Assembly (NCBI RefSeq): GCF_008973665.1
Contig: NZ_WACP01000025.1
Span: 1 to 45,093, forward strand
Direction of reading: 5' to 3'
DNA: 45,093 bases
Source: Paenibacillus tengchongensis
Lineage (GTDB): Bacteria; Bacillota; Bacilli; Paenibacillales; Paenibacillaceae
Below, piece after piece: positions 32,638 to 41,156 of this stretch. The stretch's first letter is position 1, and every line of letters starts with the position of its first letter. The notes under the pieces are model-generated. The model was not told where the DNA came from and ran no database searches. It worked only from the letters and a program-made list of their open reading frames with translations. The position numbers and the translations under genes were made by a program.

Positions 32638-34245
32638 GTGACAAAGTATATTTTTGTAACGGGTGGCGTTGTGTCTTCCCTTGGCAAAGGCATCACCGCC
32701 GCTTCGCTGGGCAGACTGCTCAAGAACAGAGGGCTTAAGGTAACGATCCAGAAATTTGATCCTTACATTAATGTAGACCCGGGAACCATGAGTCCTTATC
32801 AGCATGGGGAAGTGTTTGTAACCGACGATGGCGCGGAGACGGACCTTGACCTTGGCCATTATGAGCGGTTTATTGACATTAACCTGTCGAAGAACAGCAA
32901 CGTTACAACAGGCAAAATCTATTCCTCCGTCATCAGCAAGGAACGCCGCGGCGAATACTTGGGCGGAACGGTGCAAGTTATCCCGCATATCACGAATGAA
33001 ATCAAGGAACGCGTATTCCGCGCCGGCCGTGAGACCGGTTCGGATGTTGTTATTACAGAAATCGGCGGAACAGTGGGCGATATCGAGAGTCTTCCGTTTA
33101 TGGAAGCCATCCGCCAGATCAAGAGCGACATCGGCCGTGAGAATGTAATGTACATTCACGTTACGCTGATTCCTTACATCAAAGCTGCAGGCGAAGTAAA
33201 GACAAAGCCGACACAGCACAGCGTCAAGGAGCTGCGGAGCATCGGGATTCAGCCGAATGTGATCGTATGCCGTACCGAGTATCCGCTCACCGAGGACATG
33301 AAGGCCAAGCTTGCCTTGTTCTGTGATATTGATGCGAATGCCGTTGTGGAATGCCGGGACGCTTCTACCCTGTACGAGGTTCCGCTGAATCTGCGCGACG
33401 AAGGATTGGACGAGATCGTCGTGAACCACCTGAAGCTGACGACTCCTGCTCCGGATATGCGGGAATGGGAGAGCATGCTGGGCCGGATTCAGAACCTGGA
33501 GAAAAGCGTGGAAATTGCCATTGTCGGCAAATATGTGGCGCTGCATGATGCTTACCTGAGCGTGGTCGAGTCCCTGTCGCATGCCGGTTTTGCTGCAGAC
33601 AGCGAAGTTAAGATCCGCTGGGTGGATGCCGAGCTGGTCACCGACGAGAACGTAAGCGAGCTCCTGGGCGGCGTCGGCGGCATTCTGGTTCCTGGCGGCT
33701 TCGGCGACCGCGGCATCGAGGGTAAGATTTCAGCGATCCGCTATGCCCGCGAACAGAAAGTACCGTTCTTTGGCATTTGCCTCGGCATGCAGGTATCGGT
33801 CATTGAATACGGCCGTTCCATGCTTGGTCTTACCGGCGCGAACAGCTCTGAGATTGATCCGGCTACTCCGCATCCGCTGATCGACCTGCTGCCGGAGCAG
33901 AAAGATATTGAGGATATGGGCGGTACCATGCGTCTGGGCCTCTATCCGTGCAAGCTTCTGCCGGACTCGCTCGCGATGTCCTGCTACGATGATGAGCTGG
34001 TATACGAACGCCACCGTCACCGTTATGAATTCAATAACGCATACCGCGACGAGATCGAAAAAGCGGGCCTGGTCATCTCCGGAACTTCACCGGATGGCCG
34101 CCTGGTGGAAATTGTTGAGCTTCCGGGACATCCCTGGTTCCTCTCGGTACAGTTCCATCCGGAGTTCACCTCCCGTCCGAACCGTCCGCAGCCGCTCTTC
34201 CGTGAATTTGTCAAAGCTTCCCTCAAACATTCCGAACAGCTGTAA
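32638..34245 (+). CDS. pyrG: CTP synthase
   Basis: PyrG aminates UTP to CTP with glutamine and ATP. The 535-residue product has the N-terminal amidoligase domain (FVTGGVVSSLGKG P-loop at 6-18, to about residue 270) and a C-terminal class I glutamine amidotransferase domain with catalytic Cys381 (GICLGMQ) and the HPEFTSRP His/Glu pair near residue 515. The GTG at 32638 follows TAGGAGGG. The predicted GGGC-start leader and attenuator upstream suggest CTP feedback as in B. subtilis. A terminator follows 33 bases after the stop. Confidence 0.97.
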   Translation: MTKYIFVTGGVVSSLGKGITAASLGRLLKNRGLKVTIQKFDPYINVDPGTMSPYQHGEVFVTDDGAETDLDLGHYERFIDINLSKNSNVTTGKIYSSVISKERRGEYLGGTVQVIPHITNEIKERVFRAGRETGSDVVITEIGGTVGDIESLPFMEAIRQIKSDIGRENVMYIHVTLIPYIKAAGEVKTKPTQHSVKELRSIGIQPNVIVCRTEYPLTEDMKAKLALFCDIDANAVVECRDASTLYEVPLNLRDEGLDEIVVNHLKLTTPAPDMREWESMLGRIQNLEKSVEIAIVGKYVALHDAYLSVVESLSHAGFAADSEVKIRWVDAELVTDENVSELLGGVGGILVPGGFGDRGIEGKISAIRYAREQKVPFFGICLGMQVSVIEYGRSMLGLTGANSSEIDPATPHPLIDLLPEQKDIEDMGGTMRLGLYPCKLLPDSLAMSCYDDELVYERHRHRYEFNNAYRDEIEKAGLVISGTSPDGRLVEIVELPGHPWFLSVQFHPEFTSRPNRPQPLFREFVKASLKHSEQL

Positions 34246-34277
34246 CGCAGCTGAATGTCGCCGCCACAGCGCGTGGC

Positions 34278-34309
34278 CTAAAAGAGTCTCCCCAGCGGGG
34301 CTCTTTTAG
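34278..34309. terminator. pyrG terminator
   Basis: CTAAAAGAG/CTCTTTTAG arms (34278-34286 with 34301-34309) with an inner CCCC/GGGG pairing. Confidence 0.85.
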
Positions 34310-34462
34310 CAAGGCGATTCTTCCTACCCACTCTGCCGCATGAATGCACTTCTCTTTTCCATAATTAATCCGGGTAAGCAGGACCAAAGTTGTATAATCA
34401 TTGTATGCAATGACGAAATATCATACATTAACTGGAATCGATGTACGCATTTTAACCAATTA

Positions 34463-34489
34463 GCAGGAATTTGACTGTAAAGCACGAAT
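34463..34489 (+). promoter_or_regulatory. candidate sigma-H promoter of spo0F
   Basis: GCAGGAATT (34463-34471) fits the sigma-H -35 consensus RNAGGAWWW exactly. After 11 bases CACGAAT (34483-34489) fits RNNGAAT with one mismatch. In B. subtilis spo0F also has a sigma-H promoter. A TGACGAA (34411-34417) upstream matches the short 0A-box TGNCGAA, but such matches are common. A TATAAT (34393-34398) lies nearby without a good -35. Confidence 0.6.
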
Positions 34490-34582
34490 AATAGGTTTCG
34501 TGTAGACATTTTTTGCCTAGGGGCCGTTAGCTGTGCAAGGGTACAGTATAGACATTCTGCCTTATATCTGGGAGGGTATGAT

Positions 34583-34969
34583 ATGGAAAAGAAGAAAGTG
34601 TTAATCGTCGACGATCAGAACGGGATCCGGATTCTTCTCATGGAAGTCTTTAATAGTGAAGGGTACGCCACATTTCAGGCAGCTAACGGAAAAACGGCGC
34701 TGGATATCGTCCGCAGCGAATCCCCAGATTTAGTTCTGCTAGATATGAAGATTCCGGGAATGGACGGGCTGGAGATTCTGAAGCATCTGAAGGAAATTAA
34801 CCCGGCGATTAAGGTCATCATGATGACGGCTTACGGCGAGCTTGACATGATTAAGGAAGCGACCAAGCTGGGTGCACTGATGCATTTTACCAAGCCGTTC
34901 GACATTGATGAGATGCGGGTAGCTGTGAATATGCACTTGCACAACAATTCTGTAGACCAATGCAGTTAG
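34583..34969 (+). CDS. spo0F: phosphorelay response regulator Spo0F
   Basis: Spo0F relays phosphate from sporulation kinases to Spo0B and so to Spo0A. The 128-residue single receiver domain has the acidic pair Asp10-Asp11, the phosphoacceptor Asp54 (LLDMKIPGMDG), Thr82 and Lys104 (HFTKPF). These positions equal those of B. subtilis Spo0F. There is no output domain. The ATG at 34583 follows GGGAGG. The pyrG-spo0F-fbaA order is shared with B. subtilis, and a sigma-H-like promoter lies upstream. The phosphorelay kinase candidate at 8432 is in the same window. Confidence 0.95.
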   Translation: MEKKKVLIVDDQNGIRILLMEVFNSEGYATFQAANGKTALDIVRSESPDLVLLDMKIPGMDGLEILKHLKEINPAIKVIMMTAYGELDMIKEATKLGALMHFTKPFDIDEMRVAVNMHLHNNSVDQCS

Positions 34970-35086
34970 CGCTCTGCTCCAGCTGGACCGGGGCCGAAGG
35001 CGTGCTGTTTTCTTTGTTTGGGCAGGGGGTCTTATGGACAATATAATAGAGGACCGGTGTGCCTGTATATAGGGCTGGATGGATAT

Positions 35087-35108
35087 CGTCCCACCGGGAC
35101 GTTTTTTT
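35087..35108 (+). terminator. spo0F terminator
   Basis: CGTCCC/GGGACG (35087-35092 with 35096-35101) is followed by TTTTTTT. The 118-base stretch 34970-35086 before it shows no gene. Confidence 0.87.
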
Positions 35109-35119
35109 GCGTGTCCTAT

Positions 35120-35148
35120 TTAGTATTTAACACCGGATGTGCTATAAT
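35120..35148 (+). promoter_or_regulatory. promoter of fbaA
   Basis: A perfect TATAAT (35143-35148) preceded by TGC, an extended -10. The -35 spot (35120-35125, TTAGTA) is weak. Confidence 0.65.
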
Positions 35149-35205
35149 AGGCCTGTATGCGATGTCGGCTTCATAAGCAACCTACAATTTAGGAGGATTG
35201 AAACC

Positions 35206-36060
35206 ATGCCATTAGTATCTATGACTGACATGTTAAACAAAGCGCTTGAAGGAAAATATGCTGTAGGCCAGTTCAACATCAACAACCTGGAGTGGACGCA
35301 AGCGATTCTCGGTGCCGCAGAAGAAGAGAAGTCACCGGTAATCCTGGGCGTATCCGAAGGTGCAGCCCGCCATATGGGCGGCTTCTACACTGTTGTAAAG
35401 ATGGTTGAAGGTCTGATTCATGACATGAAGATCACTGTCCCTGTTGCCATTCACCTCGACCATGGCTCCAGCTTCGACAAATGTAAAGAAGCCATCGACG
35501 CCGGATTTACTTCCGTTATGATCGACGGATCTCATCATCCAATCGAAGAGAACATCGAAATGACTAAGAAAGTTGTCGATTATGCTCATGCCAAAGGCGT
35601 TTCCGTTGAGGCTGAAGTGGGCACTGTAGGCGGACAGGAAGACGACGTTATCGGCGGCATCCAATATGCTAATCTTGACGAATGCGTACGCATCGTAAAA
35701 GAAACCGGCATCGACACTTTGGCTCCTGCTCTGGGTTCCGTTCATGGACCATACCATGGCGAACCAAACCTTGGATTCAAGGAAATGGAAGAAATCCGCG
35801 ATGCCGTACAGCTTCCGCTGGTGCTTCATGGCGGTACAGGTATTCCATTGCATGATATCCAGAAGTCGATCTCCCTGGGTACTTCCAAGATCAACGTGAA
35901 CACCGAGAACCAGATCGCTTTTGCTAAAGTGGTTCGCGAAGTTCTGGCCGCTAAACCGGATGCTTACGATCCTCGTACCTTCATCCAACCGGGCCGTGCC
36001 GCAATCAAAGAAACAGTTATCGGCAAAATCCGCGAATTCGGCTCCAACAACAAAGCCTAA
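35206..36060 (+). CDS. fbaA: class II fructose-1,6-bisphosphate aldolase
   Basis: FbaA splits fructose-1,6-bisphosphate in glycolysis and works in reverse in gluconeogenesis; it is a zinc enzyme. The 284-residue product has the family motifs HLDHG (Asp85, His86), the VEAEVGTVGGQEDDV glycine-rich loop, HGPYHGEPNL and LHGGTGIPLHDI. The ATG at 35206 follows TAGGAGG; an upstream frame to 35137 lacks a site. Codon use is that of a highly expressed gene. The position after spo0F matches B. subtilis. Note that ywjG/tal genes of the B. subtilis block are missing. Confidence 0.97.
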   Translation: MPLVSMTDMLNKALEGKYAVGQFNINNLEWTQAILGAAEEEKSPVILGVSEGAARHMGGFYTVVKMVEGLIHDMKITVPVAIHLDHGSSFDKCKEAIDAGFTSVMIDGSHHPIEENIEMTKKVVDYAHAKGVSVEAEVGTVGGQEDDVIGGIQYANLDECVRIVKETGIDTLAPALGSVHGPYHGEPNLGFKEMEEIRDAVQLPLVLHGGTGIPLHDIQKSISLGTSKINVNTENQIAFAKVVREVLAAKPDAYDPRTFIQPGRAAIKETVIGKIREFGSNNKA

Positions 36061-36149
36061 GCCTTTAATGGCTGGCTTGTAGATATTGGACTTTGACGCA
36101 TCTGATGAGCGGACAGGTTATTTCAGGCTGTCCATCCGAATATTCTGAT

Positions 36150-36187
36150 ATGGAAAGCACACCGCTTAGCCGGTGTCTTTCCATTTT
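36150..36187 (+). terminator. fbaA terminator
   Basis: ATGGAAAG and CACACCG pair with CCGGTGT and CTTTCCAT (36150-36164 with 36170-36184), with a small bulge, followed by TTTT. Confidence 0.87.
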
Positions 36188-36258
36188 AACCACAAAATTA
36201 GCCACAGCAAGTATTGCCAGGGCAAGCGCAATACACGTAGGGGGAAACAGATAAATCT

Positions 36259-37512
36259 ATGGAAAAATTAATGATTGGCGGCGGGCGTCCGCTTGAGGGC
36301 GTTGTAACGATCAGCGGAGCGAAGAATAGCGCGATTGCGCTTATTCCTGCGGCGATTTTAGCCGAATCGGAAGTTGTTCTGGATAATTTGCCGTCCCTTA
36401 GCGATGTAGCTGTTTATGCCGGAATTCTGGAAGAGCTTGGCGCAACTGTCTCCTGGTCAGGCAGCCAGATGAGAATCAATCCCTCGCGTATTGTTTCGAT
36501 CCCTATGCCGAATGGCCCCGTCAAGAAACTGCGGGCTTCTTATTATATGATGGGAGCGCTTTTAGGCCGCTTCAAGGAAGCGACTATCGGCCTGCCCGGC
36601 GGCTGTAATTTCGAGCCGCGTCCGATCGACCAGCATATCAAAGGCTTTGAGGCGCTGGGCGCAACTGTAACCAACGAACATGGCTCTATCCATCTTTATG
36701 CGAAGGAACTGCGCGGCGCCAAGATTTACTTGGATGTAGCCAGCGTAGGGGCCACCATTAATATTATGCTGGCGGCTTCACGGGCCAAAGGCTCCACCAT
36801 TATCGAAAATGCGGCCAAAGAGCCTGAGATTATAGATGTAGCTACCTTACTGAACTCGATGGGCGCCGTAATCAAGGGTGCCGGAACCGAAACCATCCGG
36901 ATCGAGGGCGTTAGCGAAATGCACGGCTGCCGCCATTCGATTATTCCCGACCGGATTCAAGCTGGAACATACATGATCGCCGCAGCGGCCACGCGCGGCA
37001 ATGTGCTCATAGATAACGTAATACCGAAGCATTTGGAGGCGGTAACTGCCAAGCTGCTGGAAATGGGTGTGGAAATCAAGGAGCTGGACGAGAGTATCCG
37101 CGTTATTGGCAAAGCGAGATATGACCATGTGGATGTTAAGGCATTGGTATATCCCGGGTTTGCCACCGATCTGCAATCCCCGATGACGAGTATGCTGACC
37201 CAGGCCGAGGGCGTCAGTGTGCTGACCGACTCCGTTTACAGCAACCGTTTTAAGCATGTGCCGGAGCTGGTACGCATGGGTGCTAAGATCCGGGTCGAAG
37301 GTCGTTCGGCCATTATTGAAGGCGGCAAATTAAACGCTGCCAAGGTAAAGGCTGCTGATCTCCGTGCCGGTGCAGCATTGGTTATTGCCGGACTGACCGT
37401 TGAAGAGGGCATTACGGAGGTGACCGGAGTTGAATTTATTGACCGCGGTTATGACAATCTGGTAAGCAATCTGCGTCATTTGGGAGCTGAAGTTTGGCGG
37501 GAGAATGAATAG
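36259..37512 (+). CDS. murA: UDP-N-acetylglucosamine 1-carboxyvinyltransferase
   Basis: MurA transfers enolpyruvate to UDP-GlcNAc, the first committed step of peptidoglycan synthesis, in the cytosol. The 417-residue product has the Lys22-Asn23 pair (SGAKNSAIAL), the catalytic Cys116 (GLPGGCNFEP, the fosfomycin target) and both inside-out barrel repeats. B. subtilis has two paralogues; the position after fbaA and before rho matches murAB (murZ). The ATG at 36259 follows a GGGGG site at long spacing. The murA-rho gap holds a 12-bp hairpin. Confidence 0.96.
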   Translation: MEKLMIGGGRPLEGVVTISGAKNSAIALIPAAILAESEVVLDNLPSLSDVAVYAGILEELGATVSWSGSQMRINPSRIVSIPMPNGPVKKLRASYYMMGALLGRFKEATIGLPGGCNFEPRPIDQHIKGFEALGATVTNEHGSIHLYAKELRGAKIYLDVASVGATINIMLAASRAKGSTIIENAAKEPEIIDVATLLNSMGAVIKGAGTETIRIEGVSEMHGCRHSIIPDRIQAGTYMIAAAATRGNVLIDNVIPKHLEAVTAKLLEMGVEIKELDESIRVIGKARYDHVDVKALVYPGFATDLQSPMTSMLTQAEGVSVLTDSVYSNRFKHVPELVRMGAKIRVEGRSAIIEGGKLNAAKVKAADLRAGAALVIAGLTVEEGITEVTGVEFIDRGYDNLVSNLRHLGAEVWRENE

Positions 37513-37531
37513 ATCGGATCGATTCTAAGAA

Positions 37532-37574
37532 TGGAAGGGGATAATTATCGTTTCACTCTGCATATCTCCTTCCA
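37532..37574 (+). other. conserved-looking hairpin upstream of rho
   Basis: TGGAAGGGGATA (37532-37543) pairs with TATCTCCTTCCA (37563-37574), 12 bp with one G-T pair and a 19-base loop. No T-run follows, so it is not an intrinsic terminator. It may be part of an autoregulatory rho leader. Confidence 0.5.
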
Positions 37575-37642
37575 AATTGGGTAATCCTATCCTAATGAGC
37601 AATTAATAGACTTATATATAAAATTGAATAGGTGGTTATTAC

Positions 37643-39001
37643 ATGGATCTTCAAATTTCCGATCTGGAAGAAATGAAGCTGACCGACTTGTATAAGCTGG
37701 CCAAGAAGTACCAGATTCCCTACTACGGTCAACTCAAGAAAAGGGAGCTGATCTTCGCCATCCTGCGCGCGCAGGCAGAGCAGAGCGGTCTGATGTTTAT
37801 GGAAGGGGTACTGGAAATTCTGCCCGAGGGGTATGGGTTCCTTAGACCAATCAACTACTTGCCAAGTCCGGAAGATATATATATTTCAGCATCGCAAATC
37901 CGTAAATTTGACCTTAGAAGCGGTGACCTTGTATCCGGCAAGTGTCGCACTCCCAAAGAGAACGAACGCTATTTCGGTTTGCTGCAAGTCAATGCCGTTA
38001 ACGGCGAGAATCCGGCCAGTGCGGCCGAGCGCCTGCATTTCCCGGCACTGACACCTCTTTATCCGCAAGATAAGCTGCAGCTTGAAACATCCCCTACTCA
38101 TTTATCTACCCGCATCATGGATTTGCTCGCTCCTGTAGGTTTGGGGCAGCGCGGTTTGATTGTAGCACCTCCAAAGGCAGGGAAAACGCTCCTCTTGAAA
38201 GAAATCGCCAACAGTATTTCCGCCAACAATCCCGAGATCGAACTGTTCGTATTGCTGATTGATGAACGTCCGGAGGAAGTAACCGATATGCAGCGTTCCG
38301 TAAAGGGCGAAGTGGTGGCTTCTACATTCGATGAGCTTCCGGAAAACCACATCAAGGTGGCTGAGCTAGTCCTGCAGCGCGCACTCCGTTTGGTTGAACA
38401 TAAGAAGGACGTTGTTATCCTGCTGGATAGCATTACCCGCCTGGCACGGGCGTATAACCTTGTGGTTCCGCCTTCCGGCCGTACGCTCAGCGGAGGGATT
38501 GATCCTGCAGCGTTCCACCGTCCGAAGCGGTTCTTTGGTTCCGCCCGTAATGTGGAGGAAGGCGGCAGCCTGACGATTCTGGCAACGGCGCTGATTGATA
38601 CGGGCTCTCGGATGGATGATATTATCTATGAAGAATTTAAAGGCACAGGCAATATGGAGCTGCATCTGGACCGCAAGCTGGCCGAACGCCGGATTTTCCC
38701 GGCTATCGATATCCGCCGTTCCGGTACACGCCGCGAAGAAGTGCTGTTAACGAAGGAAGAGCTCGATACCATTTGGGCAATCCGTAAGAATATGAACGAA
38801 TCCTATGATTTCGTCGAGGGCTTCCTCAAGAAGCTGCGCGATAGTAAGACCAATGCCGAGTTCCTGGCGTCCTTTGATACGGCTGGAGGCAGGGAGAATG
38901 CCTCGGCCAGCGGCACTGCCAGCAGCGGTGGAACCTCGAACAGCGGAGCCGGTGCGCGCCGTACTACGCGCTCCAAGCCGCCGACTGTACCTACAACCTG
39001 A
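37643..39001 (+). CDS. rho: transcription termination factor Rho
   Basis: Rho is a ring-shaped RNA helicase that ends transcription. The 452-residue product has an N-terminal helical domain and a cold-shock-like primary RNA-binding domain (about 50-125), Walker A APPKAGKT (175-182) and Walker B (VVILLDSITRLAR), then the Q and R loops. Its C-terminus (about 415-452) is an unusual Gly/Ser/Thr/Ala/Arg-rich low-complexity tail. The ATG at 37643 follows AGGTGG. The gene precedes a radical SAM gene and rpmE; B. subtilis has rho-rpmE. Confidence 0.96.
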   Translation: MDLQISDLEEMKLTDLYKLAKKYQIPYYGQLKKRELIFAILRAQAEQSGLMFMEGVLEILPEGYGFLRPINYLPSPEDIYISASQIRKFDLRSGDLVSGKCRTPKENERYFGLLQVNAVNGENPASAAERLHFPALTPLYPQDKLQLETSPTHLSTRIMDLLAPVGLGQRGLIVAPPKAGKTLLLKEIANSISANNPEIELFVLLIDERPEEVTDMQRSVKGEVVASTFDELPENHIKVAELVLQRALRLVEHKKDVVILLDSITRLARAYNLVVPPSGRTLSGGIDPAAFHRPKRFFGSARNVEEGGSLTILATALIDTGSRMDDIIYEEFKGTGNMELHLDRKLAERRIFPAIDIRRSGTRREEVLLTKEELDTIWAIRKNMNESYDFVEGFLKKLRDSKTNAEFLASFDTAGGRENASASGTASSGGTSNSGAGARRTTRSKPPTVPTT

Positions 39002-39025
39002 GAAAACTGACAAGAGGAGATTGAC

Positions 39026-40306
39026 ATGTATTTGGTATATGCCGACGGGCAAGGAAACGTATACGATCATCCCGAGCTGTACGGGCTGGCCCGCAGCGGG
39101 GATATGATCGTTGAGATACTGGAGGAAGAGCTGATCCCGCTGCCGGAAGGAGCCACTCTGGTTGGCTTGCCGAACACGCGCGCAGTGGGCATGAACCCTG
39201 CGACCGGGGAAATGCTGCCGCTGCCGGAAGGCTCCCAGGCGGTAGGCGCTTTGCTGCCGCAAGGATTTACCCGGCTCTGTCTTCCCGGTTACGTCAAGAC
39301 AGACAAGTCGTATAAGCTCCCTCTCTTCGGTTATTCCGCTGTGGTGTGGAAGGATGGAAGATTCTACGTAGCTGCAGACCCCACCGATGATCCTGAACAA
39401 TGGAATCCGCTGAATTGCGACCGGGATGACGTGAAAGCGGGAGTTGGCAAGTATACGGACAAATACCCGGAGAACCGTCTGTACGGCCATTTGTCCAACT
39501 GCGCCCTCGGTTATGAATGCCTGACCTCGTCCAATACCTTCCTGAATCGTTGGGAGGGCGGTGTTCCGGTCTCTTACTCGTGTAACGCCGGATGCTTCGG
39601 CTGCATTTCGGAGCAGCCCGAAGACAGCGGGTTTGTCTCGCCACAGACCCGGATGAATTTCCGGCCGACGGTAAGCGAGATTTCCCAGGTGATGCTGGAG
39701 CATCTAAAGACGCCGCAATCGATTATCAGCTTCGGGCAAGGCTGCGAGGGCGAGCCTTCTACACAAGCCAAGCTGATTATTGAAGCTATCCGGGAAGTAC
39801 GCTCCATCACTGATATGGGCTATATCAATATCAATACCAATGCGGGCCTTAGCGACCATATCCGCGGTATTGTCGATGCCGGCCTTGATTTGATGCGGGT
39901 CAGCACGATCAGTGCGCTTGACGGCCACTACAATGCCTATTACAAGCCGCGCGGGTATACACTGGCGAATGTGGAGAAATCCCTGAAGTATGCTGCTTCG
40001 CAGGGCGTGTATACTTCCATCAACTATTTGATTTTCCCGGGCGTAACCGACCGTGAGGAAGAGATTGAGGCAATGGTGGAATTTGTCCGGAGGACTGATC
40101 TGAAGCTTATTCAAATGCGCAATCTGAACATTGATCCCGAGAGCTATCTGGAGCTTATACCGCCGGCTCAAGGCGAGATTCTCGGTATGAAGACGATGCT
40201 GGACATCTTCCGCTCGGAACTGCCGGATGTGGTGATCGGGTCATACACCCACGTTCCGCCTGCCGGTATGGCCCGGCCTAAACAGCGGCCGGTGCAGCAG
40301 CCCTGA
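39026..40306 (+). CDS. radical SAM protein of unknown function between rho and rpmE
   Basis: The 426-residue product has a radical SAM core with the [4Fe-4S] motif C-x3-C-x2-C (Cys186, 190, 193, in SYSCNAGCFGC), a GEPST motif that fits SAM binding and a TIM-barrel-like second half. Three extra cysteines before the core (Cys131, 159, 165) could bind an additional cluster. The first 130 residues form a beta-rich extra domain that I do not recognise. It should bind SAM and carry out radical chemistry; the substrate is unknown. The ATG at 39026 follows AGAGGAGA, 24 bases after the rho stop. The unit is likely rho-radical SAM. Confidence 0.88.
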   Translation: MYLVYADGQGNVYDHPELYGLARSGDMIVEILEEELIPLPEGATLVGLPNTRAVGMNPATGEMLPLPEGSQAVGALLPQGFTRLCLPGYVKTDKSYKLPLFGYSAVVWKDGRFYVAADPTDDPEQWNPLNCDRDDVKAGVGKYTDKYPENRLYGHLSNCALGYECLTSSNTFLNRWEGGVPVSYSCNAGCFGCISEQPEDSGFVSPQTRMNFRPTVSEISQVMLEHLKTPQSIISFGQGCEGEPSTQAKLIIEAIREVRSITDMGYININTNAGLSDHIRGIVDAGLDLMRVSTISALDGHYNAYYKPRGYTLANVEKSLKYAASQGVYTSINYLIFPGVTDREEEIEAMVEFVRRTDLKLIQMRNLNIDPESYLELIPPAQGEILGMKTMLDIFRSELPDVVIGSYTHVPPAGMARPKQRPVQQP

Positions 40307-40325
40307 AATCTGAAATGCAAATATC

Positions 40326-40354
40326 TTGCAGAGTGTTTTCATTCGTGCTAAGAT
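40326..40354 (+). promoter_or_regulatory. promoter of rpmE
   Basis: TTGCAG (40326-40331), a 17-base spacer and TAAGAT (40349-40354) preceded by TGC, an extended -10. Confidence 0.65.
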
Positions 40355-40416
40355 ATCTATTGTGCGTTTAATAACTCTGAGTCCGCATGAGACCCAGGGC
40401 ATGAGAGGTGAATATA

Positions 40417-40614
40417 ATGCAAGAAGCTATTCAACCAAAGTATCATATTACAACTGTGACCTGCGCATGCGGCAATACTTTTGAATCCGGTTCTGTTAAA
40501 CCAGAGCTGCGCGTCGAAATTTGCTCCAACTGCCATCCGTTCTTCACAGGCAAGCAGAAGTTTGTGGATGCCGGCGGTCGCGTTGATAAATTCAAGAAGA
40601 AATACGGTATCTAA
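40417..40614 (+). CDS. rpmE: 50S ribosomal protein L31, zinc-binding form
   Basis: The 65-residue product is the small L31 protein of the large ribosomal subunit. It keeps the C+ zinc ribbon with Cys16, Cys18, Cys36 and Cys39, so it is the zinc-dependent form, unlike the paralogue without cysteines used under zinc shortage. The ATG at 40417 follows GAGAGGTG. The rho-rpmE order matches B. subtilis, with the radical SAM gene between. Confidence 0.96.
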   Translation: MQEAIQPKYHITTVTCACGNTFESGSVKPELRVEICSNCHPFFTGKQKFVDAGGRVDKFKKKYGI

Positions 40615-40650
40615 TCATACAGCCCTTTACGGGCCTCAAGATTGGACTAA

Positions 40651-40681
40651 CCCCCGGCCTTTGCAGCCGGGGGTTTCTTTT
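40651..40681 (+). terminator. rpmE terminator
   Basis: CCCCCGGC/GCCGGGGG (40651-40658 with 40666-40673) is followed by TTTCTTTT. Confidence 0.92.
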
Positions 40682-40712
40682 GGCTTAAGGCATATTGTTA
40701 ATTACTGAGAGG

Positions 40713-40741
40713 TTGATTTTTATCCGGGCTTGGGCTATACT
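40713..40741 (+). promoter_or_regulatory. promoter of SRP RNA
   Basis: TTGATT (40713-40718), a 17-base spacer and TATACT (40736-40741), ending eight bases before the predicted RNA start. Confidence 0.7.
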
Positions 40742-40748
40742 TATCTTC

Positions 40749-41018
40749 GCCGTGCTAGACGGGGAGGTAGCGGTGCCCTGTAACTCGCAATCCGCTGTAG
40801 CGAGGTTGAATTCCTGTTAGAGGTGCCGTCGATGTGAGGTCTGGTCCCTGCACGCTGTGTTGACGGTTGGGTCCTCCGCAATGAGCGCTTGTGAACCTGG
40901 TCAGGTCCGGAAGGAAGCAGCCATAAGCAAGTTTGCTTTTGTGCCGGAGGGTGGCCTAGCCCGAGCAGTTGTGCAGGATTGCCGCTTGGATCGCGGTCAT
41001 CAATAACAGGTGCACGGT
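40749..41018 (+). ncRNA. scr: signal recognition particle RNA, Bacillus (large) type
   Basis: The ~270-base RNA is the signal recognition particle RNA that with Ffh targets membrane and secreted proteins. The 5' CCGTGC (40750-40755) pairs with the 3' GCACGG (41012-41017). It has the Alu-like GGGGAGGTAGCGGTGCCCTGTA region at the 5' end (40770-40791, given here as GGGGAGGTAGCG then GTGCCCTGTA) and the helix 8 motif CAGGTCCGGAAGGAAGCAG around 40902-40920. Size and position before dnaX match B. subtilis scRNA. Exact ends are approximate. Confidence 0.96.
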
Positions 41019-41040
41019 TTTATGTATACCGATAAAGGAT

Positions 41041-41070
41041 AGCGTCTTTGCGTAAGCGAAGATGCTTTTT
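41041..41070 (+). terminator. SRP RNA terminator
   Basis: AGCGTCTTTGC/GCGAAGATGCT (41041-41051 with 41056-41066), with two G-T pairs, is followed by TTTTGTTTTT. Confidence 0.87.
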
Positions 41071-41075
41071 GTTTT

Positions 41076-41104
41076 TGGTCATATTCTGGGGAATATAGTA
41101 TAAT
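41076..41104 (+). promoter_or_regulatory. promoter of dnaX
   Basis: TGGTCA (41076-41081), a 17-base spacer and a perfect TATAAT (41099-41104), 52 bases before dnaX. Confidence 0.6.
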
Positions 41105-41156
41105 TAATTAGCGACAAAATGCCGGAAAGCGGCAGCATGAGAGAGGGTAATGCATA

